Below, piece after piece: positions 6,057 through 6,232 of a DNA stretch of 6,232 nucleotides (positions within the stretch are counted from its first letter, which is position 1; every line of letters starts with the position of its first letter). The stretch is taken from NCBI GenBank assembly GCA_002068715.1, contig MWAR01000147.1:1-6232 (forward strand). Reading direction: 5' to 3'. This DNA is from a bacterium ADurb.Bin374. Lineage in GTDB: Bacteria; Riflebacteria; Ozemobacteria; Ozemobacterales; Ozemobacteraceae. Position numbers and translations under genes: made by a program. The notes beneath the pieces are model-generated. The model saw nothing but the letters and a program-made list of their open reading frames with translations. It searched no databases and was not told where the DNA came from.

Positions 6057-6232
6057 ATGGCTTTCTTTTTTTCCGAGCAATCGAATCTCCCGTTGAGAAC
6101 GGCACCCGTTGCCAGGGCGCTCCTTGTTTTGTGTCTATTTTTTGGGGTATTCGCGGGAGCTCCGGCCTGGTCTCGGGATGATTCCGAGATCGACCGTCTC
6201 AAGGCCCGCGCAGAAGAAAGGCCCCAAGATTC
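6057..6232 (+). CDS. Secreted or envelope protein, N-terminal part only
   Basis: The first 58 codons are visible and remain open at the right edge. The protein begins MAFFFSEQSNL, has arginines at 14 and 20, then a hydrophobic core (about 21-36, ALLVLCLFFGVF) and small residues ending in AGAPA before WSRDD, a typical Sec signal peptide with cleavage probably after residue 38. No lipobox cysteine is placed correctly: the only Cys lies inside the core. The mature start, DDSEIDRLKARAEERPQD, is charged and helical and resembles the opening of TPR-repeat or coiled-coil periplasmic proteins, but that is a weak guess from 18 residues. It lies 84 bases after the cyclase stop on the same strand, with its own candidate promoter, so it may be co-transcribed or independent. 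Function is not known. Confidence 0.75.
   Translation, partial: MAFFFSEQSNLPLRTAPVARALLVLCLFFGVFAGAPAWSRDDSEIDRLKARAEERPQD

Noticed and set aside
6066..6072. T7 run near the start of the downstream gene as a phase-variation or slippage tract
   Set aside because: Seven Ts are explained by consecutive Phe codons at the signal peptide start. One short run is not enough to propose slippage.
6053..6181. Alternative ATG at 6053 giving a 42-residue product
   Set aside because: Its ribosome binding site spacing is only two bases and the product has no features. ATG 6057 in the neighbouring frame has correct spacing and a signal peptide.
5090..6202. Long minus-strand open frame of 370 residues covering CHD2 and the intergenic region
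   Set aside because: It lies opposite clear cyclase motifs, has low-complexity Ser/Arg/Ala-rich composition and no recognisable domain. This is typical of shadow frames in GC-rich coding DNA. The same holds for the 5037-5975 minus frame.

Overview
The window is almost entirely filled by one very long plus-strand coding sequence. It is open at the left edge and ends with TGA at 5970-5972. The start of a second plus-strand gene (6057 to the right edge) follows. The bacterium looks moderately GC-rich by eye (strong G/C preference at third codon positions) and exports proteins by the Sec route. The lineage cannot be fixed from this sequence. Very large membrane-bound HAMP-cyclase proteins suggest a free-living, signalling-rich lineage, but that is only an impression.

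The large gene encodes a class III nucleotidyl cyclase built as two homologous halves in one chain, with a period of roughly 1,000-1,040 residues. Residues below are numbered from the ATG at 105 for convenience, although the true start is probably upstream of the window. Each half reads: extracytoplasmic module A, two closely spaced membrane helices, extracytoplasmic module B, a membrane helix, HAMP, cyclase homology domain (CHD). Half 2 also shows the leading membrane helix before module A. In half 1 the equivalent helix would lie just left of the window. This implies about eight membrane helices and more than 2,000 residues in all.

The most interesting point is how the catalytic residues are divided. 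CHD1 keeps both metal-binding aspartates (D741, D785) but has lost the transition-state Asn and Arg (Q865, D869), the substrate Lys (R781) and the C-terminal VKGK strand. CHD2 has lost both metal aspartates (A1785, E1829) but keeps the substrate Lys (K1825) and Thr (T1896), the transition-state Asn and Arg (N1903, R1907) and VKGK (1942-1945). The halves are therefore complementary. Folded together they can make exactly one complete ATP site and one degenerate pseudo-site, the same division of labour as C1 and C2 of animal transmembrane adenylyl cyclases, here on a bacterial sensor-HAMP chassis. The expected product is cAMP, under the control of two different pairs of extracytoplasmic sensor modules.

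The 84-base gap after the cyclase gene (5973-6056) holds a small GC-stem hairpin without a T-tract, an extended -10 promoter-like element (6012-6020), an AT-rich palindrome and a good ribosome binding site. The second gene begins with a clear Sec signal peptide and continues into a charged helical, possibly TPR-like, region cut by the window edge. No RNA genes, mobile elements or CRISPR arrays were seen.
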